This document shows, one piece after another, positions 23,642 to 31,993 of a stretch of DNA of 64,000 bases. Position numbers and translations under genes: made by a program. The notes beneath the pieces were generated by a model. The model made no database searches, was not told where the DNA came from, and saw only the letters and a list, made by a program, of their open reading frames with translations. Location: assembly GCA_022822265.1 (NCBI GenBank), contig JAJECA010000060.1:1-64000 (forward strand), in the 5' to 3' direction. Each line of letters opens with the position of its first letter. Position 1 is the first letter of the stretch. Origin of the DNA: Acidimicrobiia bacterium. Lineage in GTDB: Bacteria; Actinomycetota; Acidimicrobiia; Acidimicrobiales; Bin134.

Positions 23642-25363
23642 CTACCGGGGTTCTTCCTCTGCCCTTGGAGTTTGGGTTTTGGGGTTTAGGAGGTTCTCTC
23701 GAACCTCGCGCTTCAGATATTTGCCGGAGGCGTTGCGGGGGAGGGGGGACTTTTGGAACCAGATGTGGGCGGGGATCTTGTGGGGGGCGATGAGGCCGTC
23801 GAGGTGGGCTCGCAGGGATTCGGCACTGAGCTCTTGGCCGGGGCGCAGCACGATGGCGGTGCCGGGGACTTCGCCGAGACGTTCGTCGGGTACGGCGAAC
23901 ACGATGGCCTCGGCCACCGCGTCGTGCTGGTAGATGGCGTTCTCCACCTCGGCGCAGGCGATGTTCTCGCCCCCTCGGATCACCAGGTCTTTGGCCCGGT
24001 CCACGATGGCGATGAATCCGTCCTCGTCGATCACGGCAATGTCGCCGGTGTGCAGCCAGCCGTCGGTGATGGCATCGGCGGTGGCCTCGGGCTTGTTGAG
24101 GTAGCCCCGGATAACGATGGGGGACCGCACCAGAAGCTCCCCTGGCCGCTCGGGGGGTAGTTCGCGGCCGCTGTCGTCCACCACTTTGGCCTCGACGGTG
24201 GGCAGGGGCTGGCCCACGGTGGTGGGATTGTCCTTGTAGATCGCCCCGATGTTCATGGTGACCACGCCGCTGGTCTCGGTCAGGCCGTAGCCGGTGCCGG
24301 GGTTGCCGCTGGGGATCGACCGGGAGATCTTGTCCACCAGATCGGGGTGAAGCGGCGAGCCCCCGCCCCCCAGCGAGCCCAGGCTGGAAGTGTCGTAGCG
24401 GTCGAAGTCGGGGTGCAGCACGATCTCCCGGGACATCGCCGGCACTGCGGCCAGGGTGCTGGGCCGCTCGGCGTCGATGAGCTTCAGGGCTTCGGTGGCG
24501 TCCCAGCGGTACATGAGCACCAGCTTTCCGCCAACGGTGGTGGTGGGATGCAGGTAGCAGTTGCACCCGGTGACATGGAACAGCGGCACGCACACCAGCC
24601 CGGCTGGCTGGTCGCGCTGGTCGCGGGGCACTGGCTCTTTCTCGTTGATCATGCCCAGCGCCGTCGAGTAAAAGCCCATGTTCATCACGTTGTGTACCGC
24701 GGCCCGATGGGTCATCACCGCCCCCTTGGGGAAGCCGGTGGTGCCCGACGTGTAGAACACGCACAGGTCGTCGTCGGGGTGGATCGCAACGTCGGGAAGA
24801 TCGGGCGGGTCGGGGTCGCCCACCGTGTCAGCCCAGCGGATTGCCTCGGGTGGAAGTTCGTCGTCGCACCGGGTCACCACCACCGGCATCTCTGGCCGGT
24901 TGTCGAGTGAAGCCAGGCGCTCCCAGCGCTCGCCGTCGATCACCAGCACTTTGGGCGCGCTGTCGTCGAGGCCGTAGGCCATTTCCGCCGGTATCCACCA
25001 GGCGTTCATGCCCACCACCACCGCCCCCATCGACACCACCGCCCAGTAGGAGATGATCCACTCGGGGTAGTTCCTCATGGAGATGGCCACCCGGTCTCCT
25101 TGGCCGACGCCGTTGTCGGCCAGCCACGCGGCCAAGGCCCTCACCTGGCGATGGACTTCGGCATACGTCAGGCGCTCGTCGCGGAATACCAGGTAGTCGG
25201 CCTCCCCGTGAGCTGCGGTGCCGACAAAGAGGTCCCGCATGGAATCGGGCGCGTTGTCGAAAATCCGCAGGGGGACGCCGTTCACCTCCCTTACCGACCA
25301 AGAAAAGAGTTGGCCCGGCGCGGTGATCTTCGCCGCAGCCTCGTTCCAGGCGGTCAGGCTCAT
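23642..25363 (-). CDS. Fatty-acid-CoA ligase, AMP-forming
   Basis: 573 residues of the ANL superfamily, full FadD length. The A3 motif is VFYTSGTTGFPKGAV, A5 is GYGLTETSG, A7/A8 lies in WLHTGDIAVIDEDGFIAIVD with hinge RAKDLVIRGGENI, and the A10 lysine is in NASGKYLKREV. It activates a carboxylic acid to its CoA thioester. The ATG shares one base with the stop of the beta-lactamase-like gene upstream (TGATG), so the two are translationally coupled. Chain specificity is not apparent. Confidence 0.93.
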   Translation of the reverse strand: MSLTAWNEAAAKITAPGQLFSWSVREVNGVPLRIFDNAPDSMRDLFVGTAAHGEADYLVFRDERLTYAEVHRQVRALAAWLADNGVGQGDRVAISMRNYPEWIISYWAVVSMGAVVVGMNAWWIPAEMAYGLDDSAPKVLVIDGERWERLASLDNRPEMPVVVTRCDDELPPEAIRWADTVGDPDPPDLPDVAIHPDDDLCVFYTSGTTGFPKGAVMTHRAAVHNVMNMGFYSTALGMINEKEPVPRDQRDQPAGLVCVPLFHVTGCNCYLHPTTTVGGKLVLMYRWDATEALKLIDAERPSTLAAVPAMSREIVLHPDFDRYDTSSLGSLGGGGSPLHPDLVDKISRSIPSGNPGTGYGLTETSGVVTMNIGAIYKDNPTTVGQPLPTVEAKVVDDSGRELPPERPGELLVRSPIVIRGYLNKPEATADAITDGWLHTGDIAVIDEDGFIAIVDRAKDLVIRGGENIACAEVENAIYQHDAVAEAIVFAVPDERLGEVPGTAIVLRPGQELSAESLRAHLDGLIAPHKIPAHIWFQKSPLPRNASGKYLKREVRENLLNPKTQTPRAEEEPR

Positions 25364-26787
25364 CAGCCGGCCAATCCCCAGCTCTCCATCACGATCGGCA
25401 ATAGGGCGTCGATGAACTCATTCATGTCGGGGTTGGGAGGCAATACGTTGGCCGTTGCGGCCAGCGTCAGATCCAATTCGGGGATGTAGAGCGCCCGGGT
25501 GCGAAATGCCGGGGTACCGCCGCCATGGCTGTAGCCCAGCAGGCCGCCGATGTCGTCTATCCCGATGCCGAGGCCGTATCCGGGGTTGACTCCCGCAGAG
25601 GTCATTTCAGCCAGGGACTCGTCGCTTATCAGCCCTCCGGTGAAGAGTCCTCGGAACATAGTCGGAACGTCGCCGATGAGGGTCTCAATGCCTCCGCCGG
25701 TCCAGCCGGCCGTTTGCAAAAACTCCTGGGGATACTCGTCGGTGGAGAGGTAGTCGGTGCCCATGAAATTGTGCCGAGCCTCGTCGGGAACGTTGGTCAG
25801 CGATGTGAACGCGGAGTACAGGAGCCCTGCGTTGTAGCTGTCGATCACCGGAACGGGCGGAAGCTCATTGGGGGGCAGATAGGTGTTCTCCAAGCCCAGC
25901 GGCGCCAGCACGCGTGACCTGATCTCGACGTCGGCGGGATTGCCGGTGACCGCCTCGATGATCATCCCCGCTATGACGTGTCCGGCAGTGCTGTAGTTGT
26001 ACTCGGTTTCGAACTCAGCCACCGGCCCGTAGTTGGTGGTGAACCGAATGATCTCCTCGGGGGCGATGGGCACGCCCAGCCGGGCGGAACCCAGCACGAA
26101 GAACCCCGGGTCGAAGGCGTACTCCACGAACCCGGTGGTGTGCCCCATGAGATGCCGGAGGGTGATGTGGGGGCCGTTCTCGTATTTCCCATACCAGTCG
26201 TCGCCCAGATAGGCGGTGACCGGAGTATCCAAGTCGACGAGGCCTTCATCCACCATCGACAGCACCGCAACCGTGGTGACCGGCTTGGTCACCGAGCCGA
26301 TGCGGACATAGTCGCCCGGTGTGATGGGCTCTTCGGTTGTGAGATCGCTCACGCCCCAGGCGAAGGTCCAAGGCTCGTCGCCTCCCTGGGCTATGGCAAG
26401 CACCATGCCGGGGATTCGAGCATTCTCCATCCAGTCGGCTGCCGCAGCGTTGATCGCGGCAACGTCGAGCCCTGAGGGGTGCGTTTCGGGTTCGGGAGCG
26501 GGCGTGGCCTCGGGGGTCGGCTCTTGGGTGGGTTCGGGTTCAGGTGTGGCCTCGGGTGTCGGAACCGGGGTCGGTGCCGACGTGGCCTCGGGGGTTGGCT
26601 CAGGGGTGGGTTCGGCTTCAGGTGTGGCCTCAGGCGTAGGAGCTTCGGTGGGAGCGTGTGTGGCGGTGGCGGTGGCCACCGGCGCCGGTTCGGTGGTGCC
26701 TCCGTCGTCGTTTCCGCAGGCTCCGGCCACCAGGGCCAGAACCAGCAGCAGTGCCCAGAACAGCTTGGTGGCAAAAGATCGCATCAT
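25363..26787 (-). CDS. Beta-lactamase-family serine hydrolase, lipoprotein with Pro/Thr linker
   Basis: 474 residues. The signal peptide and lipobox give Cys24 (VAGAC). Residues about 31-102 are a tandem PT/PE linker, then a class C beta-lactamase/DD-peptidase-like domain with Ser165-x-x-Lys168 (GSVTKPV), the Tyr motif YNYSTAG and a C-terminal SHGGG. It should act outside the membrane as an esterase, peptidase or lactamase. Its ATG at 26787 lies 7 nt after a TAGCCT box shared with the divergent VOC gene. It is coupled to the CoA ligase downstream, an odd pairing. Confidence 0.88.
   Translation of the reverse strand: MMRSFATKLFWALLLVLALVAGACGNDDGGTTEPAPVATATATHAPTEAPTPEATPEAEPTPEPTPEATSAPTPVPTPEATPEPEPTQEPTPEATPAPEPETHPSGLDVAAINAAAADWMENARIPGMVLAIAQGGDEPWTFAWGVSDLTTEEPITPGDYVRIGSVTKPVTTVAVLSMVDEGLVDLDTPVTAYLGDDWYGKYENGPHITLRHLMGHTTGFVEYAFDPGFFVLGSARLGVPIAPEEIIRFTTNYGPVAEFETEYNYSTAGHVIAGMIIEAVTGNPADVEIRSRVLAPLGLENTYLPPNELPPVPVIDSYNAGLLYSAFTSLTNVPDEARHNFMGTDYLSTDEYPQEFLQTAGWTGGGIETLIGDVPTMFRGLFTGGLISDESLAEMTSAGVNPGYGLGIGIDDIGGLLGYSHGGGTPAFRTRALYIPELDLTLAATANVLPPNPDMNEFIDALLPIVMESWGLAG
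26478..26672. repeat. Degenerate tandem repeat encoding a Pro-Thr-Glu linker
   Basis: On the minus strand the DNA repeats short units reading TPEP, TPEAT and TPVP about a dozen times. The unit length varies between 12 and 30 bp, so repeat-number changes between strains are likely. It is the cell-surface linker of the serine hydrolase. Confidence 0.7.
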
Positions 26788-26793
26788 CGCCTC

Positions 26794-26803
26794 AGGCTAC
26801 GCT
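26794..26803. promoter_or_regulatory. Shared divergent -10 elements, both genes leaderless
   Basis: AGGCTACGCT reads TACGCT on the + strand (26798-26803), 5 nt before the ATG at 26809. On the - strand it reads TAGCCT (26799-26794), 6 nt before the ATG at 26787. The whole intergenic gap is 21 bp, too small for separate promoters. Confidence 0.5.
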
Positions 26804-26808
26804 GCGGC

Positions 26809-27279
26809 ATGGCCAAAATGCGCTTCAACCACATGGAGCTGACGCTTCCCCTGGGAACACTGACCGACGAGTACCGGGCCGAGGTTCGTGAGTTCTACGG
26901 CGATGTGTTCGGATGGGCGGCGACTGACACCCAGATTCTCAAGCAGACCGCGCTATTGCTGTCCACCGATCCCTCCACCAGCCAGTTCGTTCTGTTGGCC
27001 GAGCACAAAGAGCCCATGACCCCGCCGCCGTTCGACCACTTGGGCCTGCTCTTCGAAACCCGGGAAGAAGTCGACACGTGTCTGGCCAAGTGCGAGGCGT
27101 GGCAGGAGAAGGATCCCCGGGTGGAGATCAAGCGCTACAACGACCTGGTGATGCCCACCGTGACCGTGCACGCCTTCTACGTGCGTCACCTGCTGCCCAT
27201 TCACCTGGATGTGCAGTGCATGGAGCGGCCCGAGGGGGCGGCGGCGCCGTCGGGCCGCTGGGTCTGGGTTGAGGACTGA
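26809..27279 (+). CDS. Glyoxalase/VOC-fold protein
   Basis: 156 residues. The opening MRFNHMELTLPLGTLTDEYRAEVREFYGDVFGW and FDHLGLLFETREEVDTCLAK are the strand-helix pattern of one VOC (glyoxalase/dioxygenase) module repeat. The metal-ligand His is present in the first strand (H8-M-E-L). The enzymatic role is undefined; such proteins act on small metabolites. The ATG at 26809 is 5 nt after TACGCT. A longer upstream frame would run across the divergent lipoprotein gene and is rejected. TGATG overlap couples it to the alkylsulfatase-like gene. Confidence 0.78.
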   Translation: MAKMRFNHMELTLPLGTLTDEYRAEVREFYGDVFGWAATDTQILKQTALLLSTDPSTSQFVLLAEHKEPMTPPPFDHLGLLFETREEVDTCLAKCEAWQEKDPRVEIKRYNDLVMPTVTVHAFYVRHLLPIHLDVQCMERPEGAAAPSGRWVWVED

Positions 27280-28520
27280 TGGCCGACGAGCGGGTCTCGG
27301 AGCTGATTGGCAGGGACGGCCCCGAGACGGCAACCGAGGTAGCCGACCGGATCTGGATGGCGGAGGGCACGGCCAACGCCTACAAGGTGGCCACCCCTGA
27401 GGGCAGCGTGATGATCGACGCGGGACTGGCCGGCGACGCCCGGCGCTTCCATCGCCAGCTCGCGGCCGCTCCCGGCAACCCGGTGCGCTACATCGTTTTG
27501 ACCCACGCCCACGAGGACCACATCGGCGGCCACCGGCTCTGGTCGCGAGAGGGTGCCAAAGTTGTGGCCCACCGCCTGTGCCTACAGCGCGATGAGCAGT
27601 ACCGTCAGCTGACCCAGTTCCGGGTGGATCGGGCCAAGATCTTGTGGGGTGCGGCCATGAACCTCCGCACCGATTCCGGCCGGGTGGAGCCCACCGCGCC
27701 GATAGAGGCCGACATCGTGGTCGACCGCTCCCACACCCTCCAAGTGGGCGATCTCACCTTCGAGGTGATGCACACTCCCGGCGCAGAGGGTCCCGACGGG
27801 CTCACGGTGTGGGTTCCCGAACTGAGGGCTGCTTTCGTGGGCGATCTTTGGGGCCCGATAATCGACGCCTTCCCCAACCTGTTCACCTTGAGGGGCGAGC
27901 CCTACCGCGACGCCCAGCAGTACATGGAGTCGCTGCGCGAAGTTCGCGACCTTGAGCCGGAGATTGCCCTGGCCGGGCACTTCGAGCCGGTTGTGGGCCA
28001 AGAACAGGTCAAAGAGGTGCTCACCCGCATGCACGACGGGGTGGAGTGGGTGTGGGACCAGGTGATCGACGGTATGAACGAGGGCAAGGACCCCTTCACG
28101 CTCATGAAGGAGATCCGCCTGCCCGACGATTCTGGTTTGAACGAGACCTACGGTCGGGTGGACTGGGGCGTTCGGGCTATCTGGGAGGGGCTGGCCGGCT
28201 GGTTCACGTATCAGTCCACCGCTGATCTCTATGCCACGCAGCCCGAGGCGGTTTACCCCGATGTGGTGGACCTGGCCGGGGCCGATGCCCTGGTGGACCG
28301 CTCAGAGCAGCGGCTGGCCGCCGGTGAGCTGATCGAAGCCTTGCACCTGGCCGACATGGTTCTGGCTGCCGATGCAGCCCACCTTGGGGCGCTGTCGGCC
28401 AAGCTCGCCGCTCTGCAATCGATGGCGGAGCAATTCGGCCTGCGCAACTTCCAGGAGGCCGGGTGGTATCGGGCTGAGATCGCCCGCGTGGAGCAGGAAT
28501 TGGAAGCGGCACAGTCGTGA
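27279..28520 (+). CDS. SdsA-type alkylsulfatase-like metallo-beta-lactamase protein
   Basis: 413 residues. The metallo-beta-lactamase motif H76-A-H78-E-D80-H81 (LTHAHEDHIGG) binds two zinc ions, with later ligands in FVGDLWG and ALAGHFEP. The C-terminal third, IWEGLAGWFTYQSTADLYAT followed by helical repeats (LVDRSEQRLAAGELIEALHL), is the dimerisation domain characteristic of SdsA1-type secondary alkylsulfatases. No signal peptide is seen, unlike SdsA1, so it may act inside the cell. It starts in the stop of the VOC gene. A sulfatase of a different fold is at 402. Confidence 0.82.
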   Translation: MADERVSELIGRDGPETATEVADRIWMAEGTANAYKVATPEGSVMIDAGLAGDARRFHRQLAAAPGNPVRYIVLTHAHEDHIGGHRLWSREGAKVVAHRLCLQRDEQYRQLTQFRVDRAKILWGAAMNLRTDSGRVEPTAPIEADIVVDRSHTLQVGDLTFEVMHTPGAEGPDGLTVWVPELRAAFVGDLWGPIIDAFPNLFTLRGEPYRDAQQYMESLREVRDLEPEIALAGHFEPVVGQEQVKEVLTRMHDGVEWVWDQVIDGMNEGKDPFTLMKEIRLPDDSGLNETYGRVDWGVRAIWEGLAGWFTYQSTADLYATQPEAVYPDVVDLAGADALVDRSEQRLAAGELIEALHLADMVLAADAAHLGALSAKLAALQSMAEQFGLRNFQEAGWYRAEIARVEQELEAAQS

Positions 28521-28554
28521 CCTGTGCAAAGTGCTGATTCGCCCGTAATCGACT

Positions 28555-28560
28555 TACCCT
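28555..28560 (+). promoter_or_regulatory. -10 element TACCCT of a leaderless gene
   Basis: TACCCT ends 6 nt before the GTG at 28567, with no ribosome-binding site present. It supports GTG as the first transcribed codon. Confidence 0.45.
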
Positions 28561-28566
28561 GTCCCC

Positions 28567-29775
28567 GTGGATTTTGGCGACACCCCCGCTGAGGCAGCCT
28601 TCCGGGCTGAGGCCCGGGCCTGGCTGGAGGCCAATGCTCCGGCCAAGGGCTCTCCTGAGGCGTTCAATGAGATGTTCAACCCAGGAAAGGACGTGGCCCG
28701 AGAGGAGGAGATGGCAGGCCGGGCCCGGGCGTGGCAAGCACGGTTGGCCGCCGACGGCTGGGCTTGTTTGGACTGGCCGACAGAGCACGGGGGACGGGGG
28801 GCCTCCACGATGGAGGCAATCATCTTCGAGGAGGAGCAGAGTTCCTACGGCGTGGTGATGTCGATTTTCATGGCCGCGCTGGACATGGCCGCCCCCACGC
28901 TCATGGCCTGGGGCACCGACGAGCAGAAGCAGCGATTCCTGGAGCCGATCCGCCGGGGTGAGATGGTGTTCGCCCAGCTCTTCAGCGAGCCCAATGCCGG
29001 CTCCGATCTGGCTGGGCTCCAGACCAGGGCGGTCCGCGACGGCGACGAGTTCGTGGTCAACGGCCAGAAGGTGTGGAACTCCTACGCCCACCTGGCCGAC
29101 TGGGGCATCCTGCTGGCCCGCACCGATTCCGATGTGCCCAAGCACCAGGGGCTCACCTATTTCTTCGTGGAGATGGACACCGAGGGCTTGGACCCCCGGC
29201 CGCTGCGCCAGATAACCGGTGGGGCCGAGTTCAACGAGACCTTCTTCGACGATGTGCGCATCCCGGCGGAGAACGTGATCGGCGGGGTCAACAACGGCTG
29301 GGCGGTGGCCCAGACCACTTTGAACAGCGAGCGGGCCGCGGTGGGTGCCCAGTCATCCAGGGTGGATGTCCCCGCCTTGGTGAAATTGGCCCGCCACAAG
29401 GGCCAGTCCGAGGATCCTGGGGTTCGCCAGTCACTGGCCGAGGCGTGGATCAGATCAGAAGTGCTCCGCTACCTGGGCATGAGGGTGTATACCGCGCTGA
29501 GCCAGGGCACAGAGATCGGGCCCGAGGCCTCGATAATGAAGATCCTGGCGGGAGACCACATCCGCGACACCAGCCAAACAGCTATGGAGCTGTTGGGTCC
29601 TGAGGGGACACTCAACGAAGACAGCTGGGTGTGGCAGATGGTGGGCCATTTCGCGCACAAGATCGGCGGGGGCACTCCGGAGATTCAGCGCAACGTTATC
29701 GGCGAGCGCATTCTGGGCCTGCCCCGCGAGCCTCGAGCCGACAAGGGCATTCCCTTCCGCGACCTTAAAGTGTGA
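28567..29775 (+). CDS. Acyl-CoA dehydrogenase
   Basis: 402 residues, FAD-dependent. Central signatures are FSEPNAGSDLAGLQ and FVVNGQKVWNSYAHLADWG. The C-terminus has GGGTPEIQRNVIGERILGLPREP, the usual FadE ending. The GTG start is 6 nt after TACCCT, so it likely begins its own transcript. Its stop overlaps the GTG of the solute-binding protein (GTGA), an unusual coupling of a catabolic enzyme with a surface lipoprotein. The substrate is unknown. A different acyl-CoA dehydrogenase is at 8336. Confidence 0.92.
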   Translation: MDFGDTPAEAAFRAEARAWLEANAPAKGSPEAFNEMFNPGKDVAREEEMAGRARAWQARLAADGWACLDWPTEHGGRGASTMEAIIFEEEQSSYGVVMSIFMAALDMAAPTLMAWGTDEQKQRFLEPIRRGEMVFAQLFSEPNAGSDLAGLQTRAVRDGDEFVVNGQKVWNSYAHLADWGILLARTDSDVPKHQGLTYFFVEMDTEGLDPRPLRQITGGAEFNETFFDDVRIPAENVIGGVNNGWAVAQTTLNSERAAVGAQSSRVDVPALVKLARHKGQSEDPGVRQSLAEAWIRSEVLRYLGMRVYTALSQGTEIGPEASIMKILAGDHIRDTSQTAMELLGPEGTLNEDSWVWQMVGHFAHKIGGGTPEIQRNVIGERILGLPREPRADKGIPFRDLKV

Positions 29776-31040
29776 GTGTGATGCCGTCCGGTGCCCGGCC
29801 AGCGCTCCTGGCCGTGCTGGTGCTGTTGGCCTGCACCGGGTGCGGTCTGTTCAGCGAGGGAACGGTGATCAGCCCTGCTCCCATCGCCGAGGAGGAGGGC
29901 CAGCCCGATGTCCAGAGCACTCCGACTCCCACGGCCACCCCCGCCGGAGCGCCGCTGCCCGCCGATGCCATAGTGATCGGTGCTCTTATGGCCACCACCG
30001 GGTTCCTGGCCGACTACGACGAGCCGGCCCTGGTGGCCGCCCAGAATCGGATCGACGAGTTGAACGAAGCCGGCGGCCTGCTGGGACGGCCGGTTGTGCT
30101 GCGCCACATCGACAGCCACACCGAGCTGTCCATCATGAGAAACGGCGCCGAGCAGCTGCTTCTGGACGGCGTCGATCTGGTGCTGATGACGTGTGATGCC
30201 GTCTATGCCAATCCGGCCATAACTGCGCTTCAGAGTTCGGGGACTTTGGTGATCAGCCCCTGTGGAACCGACGACCTCTGGGTAAGCAGCGAGCTGGGCG
30301 ACCGGGTCTTCTCATTGGGCACTCCGGTGAGCACCGAAGTGGAAATGCTGGTCTCGTTGGTCTCCGATCGGGGGCTGGGCACCGCGACGGTGATCATCGA
30401 CCAGACCAGTACCGAGGCGGTGGCAGTCTGCGAGGCCTTCCGGCAGCGCTTCGAGGAAGCCGGCGGCCAGATCGCCGGGCTGCACCGCTACCAGCCCACC
30501 GATCCCGGCCTTCTCGACCCCATCTTGCTGGGGCTGGCCAATACCGGTCCCGAGGCCATCGTGTTCTGCGGCACACGGCTGGTGGCGCCTGAGATACTGG
30601 CGCCGATCCGGGCTGCGGGCTTCAACCAGCCCATATTCGCCAACTCCACCATGGACGGCGATCATTGGATCGGCCATGTTCCCGATGTCGGCGACTTCAC
30701 CATGCTCTCCTACGCCTCGATCTATACCGACTCGCCCGACCCCAGCCCCGCGGTTCGCGAGGTGCTGGCCGACTACCTGGAGACCACCGGCCATCGAGCA
30801 CGCGACGGCCGCATGATCACCGGTCACGACGCCATCGAGGCCTATGTGCGGGCGGTGGAGCGGGCCGGCACCATCGATCCGGCGCCGGTGTCCACCCAGC
30901 TGGAAAGGTTCGACGGCGAAGATCTTGTCGCCGGGCCGGTCACATTCGCCTCCGACGTCCATGCCGCGCTCGGGCGTCCCATGAGGGTGATCACCATCCA
31001 AGACCCCTACGCCCAGTACGAGCGCATCATCGTTCCCTAG
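29772..31040 (+). CDS. ABC-type solute-binding lipoprotein (Leu/Ile/Val-type fold)
   Basis: 422 residues. The N-terminal signal runs through LLAVLVLLACTGCG, with Cys21 or Cys24 as the lipidated residue. A short PTPTATPAG linker follows. The mature domain is a periplasmic-binding-protein fold of the branched-chain amino acid type: IVIGALMATTGFLADYDEP, NRIDELNEAGGLLGRPVVL and FANSTMDGDHW. No permease or ATPase gene is nearby, so it either serves a transporter elsewhere or acts as a sensor. It starts inside the acyl-CoA dehydrogenase stop. Confidence 0.83.
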   Translation: MSVMPSGARPALLAVLVLLACTGCGLFSEGTVISPAPIAEEEGQPDVQSTPTPTATPAGAPLPADAIVIGALMATTGFLADYDEPALVAAQNRIDELNEAGGLLGRPVVLRHIDSHTELSIMRNGAEQLLLDGVDLVLMTCDAVYANPAITALQSSGTLVISPCGTDDLWVSSELGDRVFSLGTPVSTEVEMLVSLVSDRGLGTATVIIDQTSTEAVAVCEAFRQRFEEAGGQIAGLHRYQPTDPGLLDPILLGLANTGPEAIVFCGTRLVAPEILAPIRAAGFNQPIFANSTMDGDHWIGHVPDVGDFTMLSYASIYTDSPDPSPAVREVLADYLETTGHRARDGRMITGHDAIEAYVRAVERAGTIDPAPVSTQLERFDGEDLVAGPVTFASDVHAALGRPMRVITIQDPYAQYERIIVP

Positions 31041-31054
31041 CGTCTTCTGGAGAG

Positions 31055-31972
31055 TTAGTAGCCCAGGTCGACGTTTACGGGCCCCAGAAGCTCCTCGCCG
31101 TCGATGTATCGCCGGACGTTCTCGGTCACCCGGCGGGCGAGCAGCTTGAGCCCCATGTCGGGGGTGTTTCCCACATGAGGAGTGATGATGCAGTTCTCCA
31201 TGTCCCAGAGGGGATGCCCCTCCGGGAGCGGCTCGGGCTCGGTCACGTCCAAGGCGGCACCGCCGATGGCCCCGGTGGCTAGCGCTTCCACCAAATCGTC
31301 GGTGACCACGTGGCCGCCGCGCCCTACGTTGATCAGCCACGCATGGGGGGCCATGGCATCGAGGGCGGCGGCGTCGATGATGCCGGTGGTCTCAGGGGTC
31401 AGCGACAGCGCCACCACCACCACATCGGCGTCGCCCAACGCGTCGTGCAGGCTCTCGGGGCCCACCACCCGGTGTACGCCGTCCATCGGCGCGGGGTGGC
31501 GGCGCAGCACGGTCACGCGGCAGTCCCACGGGCCCAGCAGCCTTACCAGCGACTCGGTGATGCCCCCGCCGCCCAGCACGGTGACCCGCCCGCCCAGCAG
31601 GTTCCGGCCCTCTGGGGGCGACCAGCTGCGGGCTCGGGCATAGCTCCCCATGGCTCGCAGGCCGGCCAGGGCCAGCATCAGCACGTGCTCGGCCACCGGC
31701 TCGGCGTACACCCCCTTGCCGCAAGTCCAGAGGTGGTCGCGGTCGAGCAGATCGATCAGGTTCTCGATGCCGGCATAGGGGAGCTGCACCCACTCGATGC
31801 CCGGTCCTTCTTCCAGCACGCCGGGCAAGAGCTCGGGGGCCGCGGGCTCGGCCCATACCAATGCCTCGGCCTCAGAGGGGGCCGCCACCCGGCCGCCGCC
31901 GGCAATCACCGCGTCGGCCAGCGCCGGTCGCCGCCAGCAGTCGGGCTCCACTGCGATACAAGGCGGTTCCAT
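31055..31972 (-). CDS. D-isomer-specific 2-hydroxyacid dehydrogenase
   Basis: 305 residues of the D-2-hydroxyacid dehydrogenase family. The NAD-binding region reads VTVLGGGGITESLVRLL, and the C-terminal segment carries the expected Arg in INVGRGGHVVTDDLVEAL, Glu in DVTEPEPLPEGHPLW and His in ITPHVGN. It should interconvert 2-keto and 2-hydroxy acids. The ATG at 31972 replaces the far longer frame, which overlaps the CBS gene. It lies 10 nt from a -10 box shared with the CBS gene, and the pair is separated by about 20 bp. Confidence 0.86.
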   Translation of the reverse strand: MEPPCIAVEPDCWRRPALADAVIAGGGRVAAPSEAEALVWAEPAAPELLPGVLEEGPGIEWVQLPYAGIENLIDLLDRDHLWTCGKGVYAEPVAEHVLMLALAGLRAMGSYARARSWSPPEGRNLLGGRVTVLGGGGITESLVRLLGPWDCRVTVLRRHPAPMDGVHRVVGPESLHDALGDADVVVVALSLTPETTGIIDAAALDAMAPHAWLINVGRGGHVVTDDLVEALATGAIGGAALDVTEPEPLPEGHPLWDMENCIITPHVGNTPDMGLKLLARRVTENVRRYIDGEELLGPVNVDLGY

Positions 31973-31981
31973 ACCGCCGGG

Positions 31982-31988
31982 TAGTTTA
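31982..31988. promoter_or_regulatory. Palindromic TANNNTA -10 shared by divergent genes
   Basis: TAGTTTA is TAGTTT on the + strand, 6 nt before GTG 31994, and TAAACT on the - strand, 10 nt before ATG 31972. It sits in a gap too small for separate promoters and supports GTG 31994 over the ATG at 31988 for the CBS gene. Confidence 0.45.
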
Positions 31989-31993
31989 TGGGC

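Noticed and set aside
26478-26672. CRISPR-like repeats
   Set aside because: The repeats are in-frame coding units of a Pro/Thr linker of varied length, without spacers, and no Cas genes are present.
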